A stretch of 64,000 nt of DNA from Marinobacter iranensis (GTDB lineage: Bacteria > Pseudomonadota > Gammaproteobacteria > Pseudomonadales > Oleiphilaceae). The stretch is taken from NCBI RefSeq assembly GCF_029207565.1, contig NZ_JANCMW010000001.1:637197-701196 (forward strand). The letters are read 5' to 3'. The notes below the pieces were generated by a model. The model did not search any database, was not told where the DNA came from, and saw only the letters and a list, made by a program, of their open reading frames with translations. The position numbers were made by a program, and so were the translations under genes. The stretch's first letter is position 1; every line of letters begins with the position of its first letter. Shown in pieces: positions 8,995 through 18,560 of the stretch.

Positions 8995-10723
8995 GCAGGT
9001 CTTCATAACGAATGGTTTTGCCGGGCGGTTTTTCGTTCTGCAGTTCTGGCTTCGGCGCTCCGGGCTGAGCCAACCACCACTCGCGGCCTTTGGCTTCACT
9101 GTCTGAGGCAATACGAGGGCCGCAGTTGTTCACAGAAAAATTCCGCTCCATAACAGCCATTGCCCTGTCCTGACTTTCCGCCAGTTTGTCCATCGCCTGC
9201 TGCGCTGTGCGCTCCCCGGACATGGCATCGGCAATGTTCGGCCACCATAGCTTTGCCAGCTTCGGGTAGTCAGCGATGTTCACGCCGGTTGGCGTCCAGG
9301 CCTGCCGTGCAGGGCTGCGATAGAATTCGACGAGCCCGCCCAGTTCCGCGCTTTTCTCCTGCATTTCCGGTGAGTTCAGGTCGGATTCGCGGATGGGGGT
9401 CAGGCCTACAAGGGTTTTCTGAAGCGACACGGATTTGGAAACCGTGAACTGGGCATAAAGCCAGGCCGCCTTCTGCCGGCGCTCGCCCATTACCCGTGGA
9501 ATGGTCCAGGCTCCCACGTCCTGATAGCCCAGCTTCATGCCTTCAGACCAGTAGGCGCCATAAGGAGAGGGGGCCATTCGCCACTTCGGCGTGCCGTCTT
9601 CATTGACCACAGGCAGCCCCGGTTTGGTCATGTCAGAGGTGAATGCGGTATACCAGAAGATCTGCTGGGCTATCTGCCCTTTTGCCGGAACGGGGCCGGC
9701 CTCCGAGAAGTTCATGCCAGGCGCTTCAGGTGGTGCGTAGTTTTTCAGCCAGTCTATGTACTTCTGCAGTGCGTAGACAGCCGCAGGGCCGTTAGTCGCG
9801 CCACCCCTTTCCACGGACGAGCCCACTGGGTGGCACTCCTCCATCCGAATGCCCCATTCATCCACCGGCAGGCCATTGGGGAGCCCCGGGTCACCGGCGC
9901 CCGCCATCGACAGCCAGGCGTCTGTGAAGCGCCAGCCCAGCGACGGATCACGCTTACCATAATCCATATGGCCGTAGACGCGCTCTCCATCGATTTGTTT
10001 TACATGTACGGTGAAAAACTCCGCGATGTCTTCGTAGGCTGACCAGTTCAAAGGAACACCAAGTTCATAGCCGTAGCGTTCGAGGAACTTTGCACGCAAT
10101 TCAGGGCGCTGGAACCAGTCGTGTCGGAACCAGTAAAGATTCGCAAACTGCTGGTCCGGCAATTGGTAGATCTTTCCGTCCGGGCCGGTGACGAAGCTCA
10201 GCCCGATAAAGTCACCCAGATCCAGGGTAGGGAGGGTAAATGCCTTTCCCTCGCCCTTCATGTAATCGCTCAGTGCCAGCGCCCAGCCGGTGCGGGAGTG
10301 AGTGCCAATCAGGTCTGAATCGTTGACGAAGGCATCGTATCGACCTTTCGCAGCCATGATGCGCTGCAGGTTGACCTGCCGGATAACCTCGCCCTCCGGT
10401 TTGAGGTCGTGGGTCACCTTAATGCCGGTTATGTCAGAGAACGCCTGTGCAAGAATCTCGGATTCATAGCGATGTGTAGCCAGGTTCTCCGAGAGTACTG
10501 AAATCTCGAGGCCCTCAAAAGGTTTTGCCGCACTGGCAAACCATGCCAGCTCTTCCGCCTGTTCTTCAGGCGACAGGGTAGAGGCCTGAAAGTGCTCCGA
10601 GATCCATCGTTTGATGATCTGTTGGCGTTCATCCGGTAGCGCATTGAAAGTGTCGGATCCGTGACTGACAGCGTTGAAAAAAAGCAGCGTGGAAGTTGCA
10701 ACGACAACCGGCCAATTCTTCAT
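8969..10723 (-). CDS. Periplasmic carbohydrate/glycerol ABC binding protein (GlpV paralogue)
   Basis: This is an extracytoplasmic solute-binding protein of 584 residues with an N-terminal signal peptide ending near SHGSD. It is a close paralogue of the GlpV-type protein at 23220-24968: long stretches such as LPDQQFANLYWFR, NWSAYEDIAEFF, GHMDYGK, GGATNGPAAVYA and the C-terminal QPGAPKP are shared. It has no permease or ATPase genes beside it, so it probably works with the glpSTPQ importer, perhaps for another polyol or with another affinity. It is divergent from the porin gene, and GlpR-like palindromes lie between them. Confidence 0.85.
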   Translation of the reverse strand: MKNWPVVVATSTLLFFNAVSHGSDTFNALPDERQQIIKRWISEHFQASTLSPEEQAEELAWFASAAKPFEGLEISVLSENLATHRYESEILAQAFSDITGIKVTHDLKPEGEVIRQVNLQRIMAAKGRYDAFVNDSDLIGTHSRTGWALALSDYMKGEGKAFTLPTLDLGDFIGLSFVTGPDGKIYQLPDQQFANLYWFRHDWFQRPELRAKFLERYGYELGVPLNWSAYEDIAEFFTVHVKQIDGERVYGHMDYGKRDPSLGWRFTDAWLSMAGAGDPGLPNGLPVDEWGIRMEECHPVGSSVERGGATNGPAAVYALQKYIDWLKNYAPPEAPGMNFSEAGPVPAKGQIAQQIFWYTAFTSDMTKPGLPVVNEDGTPKWRMAPSPYGAYWSEGMKLGYQDVGAWTIPRVMGERRQKAAWLYAQFTVSKSVSLQKTLVGLTPIRESDLNSPEMQEKSAELGGLVEFYRSPARQAWTPTGVNIADYPKLAKLWWPNIADAMSGERTAQQAMDKLAESQDRAMAVMERNFSVNNCGPRIASDSEAKGREWWLAQPGAPKPELQNEKPPGKTIRYEDLLTRWEEAR

Positions 10724-10782
10724 GTGACACCTTTTTTGTTGTTTGTTTACCTACATTAAAGAGACTAATGTTCGCTTGATGG

Positions 10783-10794
10783 TTCGTCAACGAA
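10783..10794. promoter_or_regulatory. Putative GlpR operator (TTCG-TCAA-CGAA)
   Basis: This is a perfect TTCG-N4-CGAA palindrome, the core of the known E. coli GlpR consensus ATGTTCG-N4-CGAACAT. It lies 60 bases upstream of the minus-strand binding-protein gene. Confidence 0.5.
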
Positions 10795-10984
10795 AATTTA
10801 TGACAAGTTCTGTAACGTTGTTTTTAGGATATAAAACAATAAGGTAAGTGATTGCCTCCTCGCTGGCCTGAAAAATTCGGTAATAAAACCGAAAAAAATA
10901 TGTTCTAAAACTTTCCATTTTTTCTCTCTCGCGCTAAATTTGTTGTGTCTCGAAAACAAAATCGGTCTCTGACCGAAATAAATG

Positions 10985-10996
10985 TTCGAGATGGAA
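10985..10996. promoter_or_regulatory. Putative GlpR operator, one mismatch (TTCG-AGAT-GGAA)
   Basis: The sequence AATGTTCGAGATGGAA keeps the left half of the GlpR consensus fully and has one mismatch in the right half. It lies about 115 bases upstream of the porin start codon. Confidence 0.35.
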
Positions 10997-11110
10997 TAGT
11001 CCATCATTCCGAAGAAACGCCGTAAGAGACTGAAAAACGGTGTGATTCGGCTGCCAACGAGAGACAGACCGGATGGACCAGAAAATCTCAAACAATAATA
11101 GGAAGCTATC

Positions 11111-12229
11111 ATGATCGAAAACAACAACCGCTCGAATGCTAAATCTTTCAAGCTGTCTGCGCTGGCGGTCGGCGTTGCAGTCGTTGTCGGCGCCTTTGCT
11201 GCCCCGGCCGCGGCTGAAACGACTTTTGAATCCGACAATGGCTGGAAAGCAGGGTTTAATGGCCACATTCCGATTTTCGCGGTGCTGGGCAACTACGACG
11301 ATCCGACGGATGAGGACTCGTTCACCATCACCACCGGCTTCAACCCCGCCACTCTGCAAACCAATATCTATGCCCCCACTCAGAATGGCCTGGAAGTGTC
11401 CGGCCACTTTCAGATGAATGCCGACATCGCGCCAGGAGATGCCAATGCAAATTTCCGTAGCCGGGTTTCTGAAATCGCGGTTGCTGGTGACTTTGGCAAA
11501 GTGAATATCGGTAAGGGTTTCGGCATCTTCGGTGTCCCGGCTATCGGTGACAACGGCAGCGCCCTGGGTGTTGGCCTGATTGGAGGCCCCGACCAGGTGG
11601 CGGCAACGGCCGGCCGTATCGGTAACGGTTACTTCTACGCGAACTTCACGCCGCGCGTGATGTACACCTCCAACAACCTGGGCGGTCTGCAGTTCAAAGT
11701 CGGTGTATTCAGCCCATCAAAGGTTGATGGTGTGGCAGATGCTGAGTACACCACCCCGCGTATTGAAGGTAACGTGGTCTATACCGCGGATATGTTCTCG
11801 CTGTGGTCCAGTGCTTTCACGCAAGACGTGGATTCGAAAACAGGTACGTTTGACGACTACACCATGTCAGGTATTGATTTTGGTGGTTCGGTTTCCCTCG
11901 GTGACCTGAACGTTCGGGGCAACTACTCCATGACGTCTGGTACGGGGAACGGTGTATTTGCCGCACGCCTGGATCCGAACGAAGAGGACGCCAGCCAGTG
12001 GTACGTGGAGACCACCTACAAGATCAACCGCACAACGTTGGGTGCCAGCTATGGCGAGGGTGAGGATGACATCAACTCGAGCGCTAACGACACAGATCTG
12101 ACGATGATCTTTGCCCGTTACGCTGCAACGGATGCTCTGACCCTGATGGCCGAGTACACCACTCTGGGCACAGAGGGTGGCCAGGGCGAATACGATGCCT
12201 TCATCGTAGGCTCACAGCTTACTTTCTAA
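11111..12229 (+). CDS. Outer-membrane porin (gram-negative trimeric porin type)
   Basis: The 372-residue protein has a signal peptide ending at APAAAE near residue 36, repeated amphipathic beta strands, many Gly/Asn/Asp loops, and a C-terminal aromatic residue (SQLTF), all typical of a beta-barrel porin. AGGAAG precedes the ATG. A strong terminator follows it. Its position between a GlpV-type binding protein and glpD, with GlpR-like sites upstream, suggests it admits glycerol or related polyols across the outer membrane. That specificity is inferred from context only. Confidence 0.85.
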   Translation: MIENNNRSNAKSFKLSALAVGVAVVVGAFAAPAAAETTFESDNGWKAGFNGHIPIFAVLGNYDDPTDEDSFTITTGFNPATLQTNIYAPTQNGLEVSGHFQMNADIAPGDANANFRSRVSEIAVAGDFGKVNIGKGFGIFGVPAIGDNGSALGVGLIGGPDQVAATAGRIGNGYFYANFTPRVMYTSNNLGGLQFKVGVFSPSKVDGVADAEYTTPRIEGNVVYTADMFSLWSSAFTQDVDSKTGTFDDYTMSGIDFGGSVSLGDLNVRGNYSMTSGTGNGVFAARLDPNEEDASQWYVETTYKINRTTLGASYGEGEDDINSSANDTDLTMIFARYAATDALTLMAEYTTLGTEGGQGEYDAFIVGSQLTF

Positions 12230-12278
12230 GGGGGATTGATACCTTCCTCCTTCGCAGGAGGAGGGATTCAGCCAACCA

Positions 12279-12312
12279 AAAAGCCGGGCGTCGAAAGACT
12301 CCCGGCTTTTTT
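12279..12312 (+). terminator. Rho-independent terminator of the porin gene
   Basis: The stem AAAAGCCGGG (12279-12288) pairs with CCCGGCTTTT (12301-12310) around a 12-base loop and ends in a run of T. It lies 50 bases after the porin stop codon. Confidence 0.9.
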
Positions 12313-12355
12313 GTATTGAAGCCTGGCCAGCTACAGGAATTTCAGGTCACACCCA

Positions 12356-12389
12356 TAAAAAAGCTCCGGGCGGTAAAACCGGCCGGAGC
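12356..12389 (-). terminator. Rho-independent terminator of glpD
   Basis: On the minus strand, GCTCCGG at 12389-12383 pairs with CCGGAGC at 12369-12363 and is followed by six T. It lies 20 bases beyond the glpD stop and is arranged back to back with the porin terminator. Confidence 0.9.
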
Positions 12390-12408
12390 AAATGCCTGAG
12401 AGAGTGGT

Positions 12409-13938
12409 TCAGGCGCTGTGGTGGAGAGCAACAGTCTGAGGTTGCGGGGTTGCCTGAGCAGACAGATACTTGTCCAGCTCGAGGACATCCTGTTCAGTGG
12501 CATAAAGCCCCTGTTTGGTGCGGCGCCAGAGTATGTCTTCTGACGTCATCGCCCACTCGTGCTTGATGAGGTATTCCACTTCCCGTTCATAGAGGGTACC
12601 GGCAAAGCGGTAGCCAAGATCCTGGACGGATTTTGCGTGGTCCAGGATGTCGTAGGCGTTGGTTCCATAGGTGCGCACGTATCGGCTGCACACTGCCTCG
12701 GGCAGCCAAGGAAATTTCTCCGACAGAAGGGCCTCCAGGGTGTCGTGATTTTCGAAGTCACCGCCTGGCAGGATGCCGGTTTTTGTCCAGCGGCCACTGG
12801 CGTGGGGAAAGAACTGGCACAGTTTGTCCGTGGCGGCTTCCGCAAGCTTACGATAGGTGGTGATTTTGCCTCCGAATACGGAAATAACCGGTGCCTTGCC
12901 CTTTTCCTTGCTGACTTCAAACGAATAATCACGGGAAGCCTTCTTGGCATCACCTTGCTCATCGTCCATTAGTGGACGAACGCCAGAATAGGACCAGACC
13001 ACGTCGCTCTCTGTCAGTTGCCGTTTGAAGTGCGAGTTAACAATATCGAGCAGGTACTCGGTCTCTTCCGGAGAAATCTTCGCCTTCTTCGGGTCGCCCT
13101 CGTAATCCACATCGGTTGTGCCCACCAGGGAGAACTCGTCCTCGTAGGGAATAACGAACACAATACGTTCGTCTTCGTTCTGCAGAATATAAGCCTCTGT
13201 TTCCCGGTTCAGTCGGGGAACCACAATGTGGCTGCCTTTAACCATACGGATGGTCTTCGGCGCCTTCATGGAGAGGCTTTCACTGAACAGGCGGCTTACC
13301 CAGGGGCCGGAGGCATTAACAATTACTTTCGCCGACACATGATGGATGCTGTCGTCGTTCATGTCCTGCAGCGATACATTCCATGATTCAGCGCCGCGTT
13401 CGGCGTTGATGCATTTGGTCCTGGTAAGGATTGTGGCGCCGCATTCCTGGGCCTTTTTGGCGGTCAGAACAACAAGGCGTGCGTCGTCGACCCAGCCGTC
13501 GGAGTACTCGAACCCCTTGGTGATATCAGACTTGAGCGGATCCTTTTCATCGAATTTGATGGAACGTGACCCGGGCAAGACCTCCCGCTTGGCGAGATGG
13601 TCGTAAAGAAACAGCCCGGTCCTGATCATCCAGGCAGGGCGAAGGTGAGGGCGGTGCGGCAGTCGGAAACGCATTGGCCACATGATATGGGGGGAATTCC
13701 GCAACAGCGACTCCCTCTCTGCCAGGGCTTCCCGTACCAGGCGGAACTCATAGTGTTCCAGGTACCGAAGCCCGCCGTGGATCAGCTTGCTGCTGCTGGA
13801 GGATGTAGCTGAGGCGAGGTCATTCATTTCGCAAAGCAGCACCTTAAGGCCGCGGCCTGCGGCATCCATTGCGATCCCTGTACCGTTAACGCCACCGCCC
13901 ACAACGACAACGTCAAATTTATTGTTCTCCTCGGTCAT
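12409..13938 (-). CDS. glpD: Aerobic glycerol-3-phosphate dehydrogenase
   Basis: This inner-membrane-associated FAD enzyme oxidises glycerol-3-phosphate to dihydroxyacetone phosphate and passes electrons to quinone. The 509-residue protein has the FAD-binding VVVGGGVNGTGIAMDAAGRG near its N-terminus, the family segment LIHGGLRYLE, and the C-terminal helical domain. It lies downstream of glpR on the same strand across a 202-base gap. An E. coli-type GlpR operator core lies in that gap with one mismatch. Confidence 0.97.
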   Translation of the reverse strand: MTEENNKFDVVVVGGGVNGTGIAMDAAGRGLKVLLCEMNDLASATSSSSSKLIHGGLRYLEHYEFRLVREALAERESLLRNSPHIMWPMRFRLPHRPHLRPAWMIRTGLFLYDHLAKREVLPGSRSIKFDEKDPLKSDITKGFEYSDGWVDDARLVVLTAKKAQECGATILTRTKCINAERGAESWNVSLQDMNDDSIHHVSAKVIVNASGPWVSRLFSESLSMKAPKTIRMVKGSHIVVPRLNRETEAYILQNEDERIVFVIPYEDEFSLVGTTDVDYEGDPKKAKISPEETEYLLDIVNSHFKRQLTESDVVWSYSGVRPLMDDEQGDAKKASRDYSFEVSKEKGKAPVISVFGGKITTYRKLAEAATDKLCQFFPHASGRWTKTGILPGGDFENHDTLEALLSEKFPWLPEAVCSRYVRTYGTNAYDILDHAKSVQDLGYRFAGTLYEREVEYLIKHEWAMTSEDILWRRTKQGLYATEQDVLELDKYLSAQATPQPQTVALHHSA

Positions 13939-14034
13939 CTTGTGTCATCTCCTGACGCCAGTGAAAGGACGCTTCCGGCGCTCTTTCCGGTTTTCACACA
14001 AACGTATATATCTATTATGCGAAAGCAAAATATA

Positions 14035-14046
14035 TTCGTAAAGGAA
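14035..14046. promoter_or_regulatory. Putative GlpR operator before glpD, one mismatch (TTCG-TAAA-GGAA)
   Basis: This lies 97 bases upstream of the glpD start codon in an AT-rich stretch. The left half and spacer equal those of the perfect site before eno (TTCG-TAAA-CGAA). Confidence 0.4.
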
Positions 14047-14140
14047 AATACAGAAAAAAAACGAAAAAATATGCGCGAATAATTAGGAGGGTGCCCGGGC
14101 AGTTTGCCGGGGCGGAGAGAAAATGAGGGGGGGGGCAGTG

Positions 14141-14899
14141 TCAGACCAGGTGCAGTTCCACGTTGTTTTCACGCAGCAACTGGCGAATTTCGACGGGAGG
14201 TGGTTCGTCTGTAAACACATGATCAGCCTGGGCAATACTGCCCAGACGCACCATGGCGTTGCGGCCAAACTTGGAGTGGTCGGCGGCCAGCAACACCTGG
14301 CCGGAGTTCTCTATAATGGACTGGGCAACACGAACTTCGCGGTAATCAAAGTCCAGCAGGGAGCCGTCGCTGTGGATGCCGCTGATGCCGATAATGCCGA
14401 AGTCCATCTTGAACTGGTTGATGAAGTCCCGGGTGGCCTCGCCCACGATACCGCCATCGCGATTCCGGACTTCTCCGCCGGCGATAATGATATGGAAGTC
14501 TTCCTTGGCGGAGAGAATGGAAGCAACGTGCAGATTGTTGGTCACCACCTGGAGGTTGTTTTTTTCCAGCAGTGCCTTGGCGATGGTTTCGGTGGTGGTG
14601 CCGATGTTAATGAACATGGAGGAGTTGTCGGGGATCATGTCCACCAGCGCCTCGGCTATGCGCTCTTTGGCTTCCAGGTCCATGATCTTGCGGGCCTGAT
14701 AGGCGGTGTTGACCGTGCTGGAATCGATACCGGCGCCACCGTGGTGGCGACGAAGCTTCTTCTGCTCAGCCAGCTCGTTCAGATCCCGGCGGATGGTTTG
14801 TGGCGTAACCTTGAACTGGTCAACCAGCTGTTCGGTGGTCACGAAGCCGTTCTGCTGGATGAGCTCCATGATCAGATCCTGTCGACGTCGCTGTGCCAT
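14141..14899 (-). CDS. glpR: DeoR-family glycerol-3-phosphate regulon repressor
   Basis: The 252-residue protein has an N-terminal DeoR-type winged helix (residues about 5-55, with VTPQTIRRDLNEL) and a C-terminal sugar-phosphate-sensing domain with INIGTTTETIA and ITNNLHV-like segments. In this family the effector is glycerol-3-phosphate, which releases the repressor from DNA. It sits between glpD and glpK, and palindromes matching its known operator recur across this part of the window. A candidate operator lies 25 bases upstream of its own start, consistent with autoregulation. Confidence 0.92.
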   Translation of the reverse strand: MAQRRRQDLIMELIQQNGFVTTEQLVDQFKVTPQTIRRDLNELAEQKKLRRHHGGAGIDSSTVNTAYQARKIMDLEAKERIAEALVDMIPDNSSMFINIGTTTETIAKALLEKNNLQVVTNNLHVASILSAKEDFHIIIAGGEVRNRDGGIVGEATRDFINQFKMDFGIIGISGIHSDGSLLDFDYREVRVAQSIIENSGQVLLAADHSKFGRNAMVRLGSIAQADHVFTDEPPPVEIRQLLRENNVELHLV

Positions 14900-14923
14900 T
14901 CAACTCCCTCCGGTTCCCGGTTT

Positions 14924-14935
14924 TTCTGTAACGAA
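14924..14935. promoter_or_regulatory. Putative GlpR operator in the glpR/glpK gap, one mismatch (TTCT-GTAA-CGAA)
   Basis: The right half CGAAC matches the GlpR consensus; the left half has one mismatch. It is close to the glpR start codon and could give autorepression. Confidence 0.4.
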
Positions 14936-15024
14936 CGAAATAGCGATTTCAAACCTGCGTCCAGTTTAGAGTGTTTTACGGCTTTGTGCAGCATTTTTAG
15001 GGAGTTGTAGTAGTCGGGCCAGTT

Positions 15025-15036
15025 TTCGCTCGCAAA
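15025..15036. promoter_or_regulatory. Putative GlpR operator upstream of glpK, one mismatch (TTCG-CTCG-CAAA)
   Basis: It is embedded in TTTTCGCTCGCAAAA, an imperfect palindrome about 70 bases before the glpK start. The spacer is GC-rich, unlike the other sites, so this is the weakest of the set. Confidence 0.3.
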
Positions 15037-15104
15037 AAGGGTTGGCTTTTGTTTTCAAAAAAGTAAAAATACGAAAAAATAAGAACACCCGAGGCAAAAC
15101 AACT

Positions 15105-16577
15105 ATGACTCAGTACATTCTGTCGATCGACCAGGGGACGACCAGCTCCCGCGCCATTCTCTTTACTCTGGAAGGCAACATACACGCCACAAGCCAACAG
15201 GAATTCCCCCAGCATTTTCCGGCCAGCGGCTGGGTTGAGCACGATCCCGAAGATATCTGGCGTACAGTGCAGGAAACCTGTGATGACGTTATGGCTGAAG
15301 GCTGTAGCGAAAACGACGAGGTTGTTGCTGTCGGCATAACCAATCAACGCGAGACCACGGTGCTTTGGGATCGGGCTACGGGGCAAGCGGTATACCCGGC
15401 CATCGTCTGGCAGGATCGCAGGACAGCCGACTGGTGCGAATCCCTCAAGAAGCAAAGCCTTGAACCATCGGTAAACAACAAGACAGGGCTACTGATTGAT
15501 CCCTATTTTTCGGCCACGAAAATACGCTGGGTGCTGGACAATGTGCCGGGCGCGCGCGACCGGGCGGAGAAGGGCGAACTGGCGTTTGGTACCATCGACA
15601 GCTTCCTGTTATGGCGGCTGACTGGCGGCAAGGTACACAGGACCGATGCCACCAATGCCAGCCGTACCATGCTGTTTAATATTCATACCCAGGAGTGGGA
15701 TGCGGAACTGCTGGACCTGTTTGGCATCCCCGAGTCCCTGTTGCCGGAAGTGATGGATTCTGCTGCGGACTTTGGCCAGATAGCCGGTAATGGACGGCTG
15801 AGCGGCACGTCTGTCATGGGAATAGCCGGAGACCAGCAGGCAGCCCTCTTCGGGCAGACATGTTTCGAGACCGGCATGGCAAAAAGCACTTACGGGACCG
15901 GTTGCTTCCTGATGCTGAATACCGGCGACAAGGCGTTGAAGTCAGAGCATCGGCTCCTGACCACCGTGGCCTACCGCCTCAACGGAAAACCGGCCTACGC
16001 GCTGGAAGGCAGCATCTTTATTGCAGGTGCGGCCATCCAGTGGTTGCGGGACGGGCTGCAGCTGATCCGGGATGCCTGCGAGACCGAGCCACTTGCTGAG
16101 GGTACGCCGGTCGATCATGGGGTCTACCTGGTGCCGGCATTCACCGGGCTCGGTGCCCCCTACTGGGACCCCAATGCCCGTGGCGCTATTTTTGGGCTGA
16201 CCCGGGATACCGGTATAAAGGAAATTGTGACGGCGGGCCTGCAGTCGGTTTGCTATCAGACCAAGGACCTTCAGAAAGCCATGGAAAAGGATGGGTTGCG
16301 GCCCATCACCCTGCGTGTGGATGGCGGCATGGTTGCCAACAACTGGGTATTGCAGTTCCTGGCGGATATTCTTGGGGCGAGGGTCGACAGGCCGGCACTG
16401 GTGGAAACCACGGCCCTTGGTGCGGCCTATCTGGCGGGCCTTCAGGCCGGTGTCTACAAGTCCCTTGCTGACCTGAGCAGCATGTGGCGTTGCGACCGAA
16501 GCTTCGAACCTAACATGACCAAAGCTCAGCGCGACAAGCTATACGAGGGCTGGAGCACGGCCATCCGAAAGCTCTGA
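15105..16577 (+). CDS. glpK: Glycerol kinase
   Basis: This enzyme phosphorylates glycerol with ATP to glycerol-3-phosphate, the substrate of GlpD and the inducer for GlpR. The protein starts [17 protein letters not shown] and has the FGGY-family segments [10 protein letters not shown] and [10 protein letters not shown]. The open frame extends 21 codons upstream, but GAGG precedes the ATG at 15105, giving 490 residues, the usual size. Its stop codon is directly followed by the stop codon of the convergent regulator, with no bases between. Confidence 0.97.
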   Translation: MTQYILSIDQGTTSSRAILFTLEGNIHATSQQEFPQHFPASGWVEHDPEDIWRTVQETCDDVMAEGCSENDEVVAVGITNQRETTVLWDRATGQAVYPAIVWQDRRTADWCESLKKQSLEPSVNNKTGLLIDPYFSATKIRWVLDNVPGARDRAEKGELAFGTIDSFLLWRLTGGKVHRTDATNASRTMLFNIHTQEWDAELLDLFGIPESLLPEVMDSAADFGQIAGNGRLSGTSVMGIAGDQQAALFGQTCFETGMAKSTYGTGCFLMLNTGDKALKSEHRLLTTVAYRLNGKPAYALEGSIFIAGAAIQWLRDGLQLIRDACETEPLAEGTPVDHGVYLVPAFTGLGAPYWDPNARGAIFGLTRDTGIKEIVTAGLQSVCYQTKDLQKAMEKDGLRPITLRVDGGMVANNWVLQFLADILGARVDRPALVETTALGAAYLAGLQAGVYKSLADLSSMWRCDRSFEPNMTKAQRDKLYEGWSTAIRKL

Positions 16578-18476
16578 TTACCTCACTCCAAGATCCCGAA
16601 GACGCTTGTACAGGGTGTTACGGCTGACCGCCAGCTCCCTGGCGGCGCGGGATACGTTCCCCATGCACTGTCGATAGACCACGAGGGTCTGGCTCATTGT
16701 GTCCTTGCTGGAGTTGTCGTTGGCCTGGGGCGACTCACTGAAGGAAGAGGCATCGAATACCGGTTTTTGTTCCGCTTCCCTTCGGCCTTCATACTCCGCC
16801 AGGAAATCTTCCGGCAAGTGCCATAGCTGCACATCCTCACCGTCTGCAATGGCCACAGCCACGCGGATAATATTTACCAGCTGGCGAATGTTCCCGGGCC
16901 AGGGATGGTTTTCCAGTGCCGCTATTACCTCTGGATTGAGGGAGTCTGGCTGGCCGTCATCACGATGCTCCTGGTAGATCCTGCGGATGAGCTCGGCCCT
17001 GTCCAATCGCGCCCGCAGTGGCGGTAGTTCGAGGCACAGCCCGTTGATGCGGTAGTAGAGGTCAGCGCGGAATTCACCGCTGTCGATCCGGTCGGAGAGC
17101 GGGCGGTTGGTGGCCGAGACCAGCAGAATGTCCACCGGAATGGATTCTGTTGACCCTACCGGCGTGACTTCCCGTTCCTGCAGTACCCGTAGCAGTCGGG
17201 ACTGGGCGGCAAGCGGCATTTCGCCAATCTCGTCAAGGAACAGGATACCTTTATCGGCTTTCCGTATCAGGCCAAGCGAACCCTGTGCGCGGGCGCCTGT
17301 AAATGCGCCGGCCTCATAGCCGAAAAGTTCGGACTCCACGAGTTCCGGGGGAATGGCGGCACAGTTGACCGACACCAGTGGTTGGCCACGCCGCCCGCAG
17401 GTTCCGTGCAGTGCCTTGACCATCACTTCCTTGCCAACACCGGTTTCACCGCAGATCAGTATCGGAACGCCCCGTTCCAGAACCTTGCATGCCTGGTCGG
17501 CACAGCGACGAACCAGCGGATCTCCATGTTCTATCTCTTCGAGCGAGACGCCGGATCGGGTCGGTTCCGGTGATTTGGAGCGGGGTACCGCCCTTGATGG
17601 CTTCGTGACGGCCGGGCTTACTGATACTGGGCGCTTGAGCAGGCCGGACAGTCTTACCCGTTGGGTGGTTGTAAGTTGTATCGGCGTATTGTGCGAGTGG
17701 TTCAGTATCAGGTTCCGGTTTTCGATAAACAGTGAGCTCAGGTTACGCCCGGAGAGTGGTTCACCGAGCAATTGGTCGGCTCGCTGGTTGGAGGCGATAA
17801 CACGTCCGCTCTGGTCAAACGCAATCAGGCCGGACCAGGGGCTGTCGATGTTGTCCGCCGTGGTGTTGAGGGTGAGGATGAAGTGATCTCCCCCCAGTTG
17901 CCTGACGATCAGCCTGTTCTCGACAGATTGGGACAGCAAACGGACCATCCCCAGGGTGTGAGCCTGGGGCAGGTAAGCATCGCTGAAAGCGCTAAGCACG
18001 CCTACCAGGGTTCTGTCGGTATCGAAAATGGGGGCAGCGGAGCTGATGATGCTGCGGTTCAGCTTGAGAAAATGTTCGTTTCGCTGCACCTGAATCGGTG
18101 ATCGGGTAGCAATGGACGTACCGATGGCGTTGGTGCCGGCATGGCGCTCATGCCAGCTTGCGCCCGTACTGAACCAGGGGCGCAGATGGCTTTCGGTAAT
18201 GCGCCGGTCGCCCCAGCCCTTCAATACCTGCGCTTCGGAATCCGTGAGCAGGATCAGGCAGCGGCTGTTGGACATGATGTTGTTGTAGTAGGGCAGTACT
18301 TCCGTTTCTGTTGTGCTCAGTAACGCCTCATAGTCCTGCTCAAGCGCGTCACGCTCCTGGTCATCGAGGTTCGCCGGCTCCGGTTCATGGTCGTGATGAA
18401 GGCCATAACCGATGCAGCGGTTCCAGGAATCCGCAATGATGGAGCGATACTCCGCCCGTTCCTGTTGTCGTTTCAC
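16578..18476 (-). CDS. Sigma-54-dependent Fis-family transcriptional activator (AcoR/DhaR type)
   Basis: The 632-residue protein has an N-terminal GAF-like sensor region (about residues 60-200), a PAS-like linker, an AAA+ domain (about 320-550) with Walker A GETGVGKE, the sigma-54 contact loop GAFTGA and Walker B ILFLDEIGE, and a C-terminal Fis-type helix-turn-helix (LAVSRNTLYKRLRDLG). Such proteins remodel sigma-54 RNA polymerase. It is divergent from glpS, whose upstream region has a GG-N10-GC promoter and repeated TGTTCA boxes. It is therefore the likely activator of the glycerol importer. The ligand is unknown; glycerol or an alcohol is plausible from context. Confidence 0.88.
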   Translation of the reverse strand: MKRQQERAEYRSIIADSWNRCIGYGLHHDHEPEPANLDDQERDALEQDYEALLSTTETEVLPYYNNIMSNSRCLILLTDSEAQVLKGWGDRRITESHLRPWFSTGASWHERHAGTNAIGTSIATRSPIQVQRNEHFLKLNRSIISSAAPIFDTDRTLVGVLSAFSDAYLPQAHTLGMVRLLSQSVENRLIVRQLGGDHFILTLNTTADNIDSPWSGLIAFDQSGRVIASNQRADQLLGEPLSGRNLSSLFIENRNLILNHSHNTPIQLTTTQRVRLSGLLKRPVSVSPAVTKPSRAVPRSKSPEPTRSGVSLEEIEHGDPLVRRCADQACKVLERGVPILICGETGVGKEVMVKALHGTCGRRGQPLVSVNCAAIPPELVESELFGYEAGAFTGARAQGSLGLIRKADKGILFLDEIGEMPLAAQSRLLRVLQEREVTPVGSTESIPVDILLVSATNRPLSDRIDSGEFRADLYYRINGLCLELPPLRARLDRAELIRRIYQEHRDDGQPDSLNPEVIAALENHPWPGNIRQLVNIIRVAVAIADGEDVQLWHLPEDFLAEYEGRREAEQKPVFDASSFSESPQANDNSSKDTMSQTLVVYRQCMGNVSRAARELAVSRNTLYKRLRDLGVR

Positions 18477-18560
18477 GCGAGTCCTCCGCGTTTCCGCAGT
18501 TTCGTTTTGTTTTTTTGCGACCCTGGGAGCCGTTTGATGTCGCGAATCTGTTCGCGTCGG

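Larger units (their letters stand above)
10724..11110. other. 387-bp intergenic promoter region between binding protein and porin
   Basis: There is no gene here. It is AT-rich and must hold both divergent promoters. Two GlpR-like palindromes are annotated separately. A palindromic GGTCTCTGACC-like stretch near 10963 and a T/A-rich tract at 10910-10925 are visible, but I cannot assign them. The porin messenger would have a long leader if transcribed from the left half. Confidence 0.6.
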
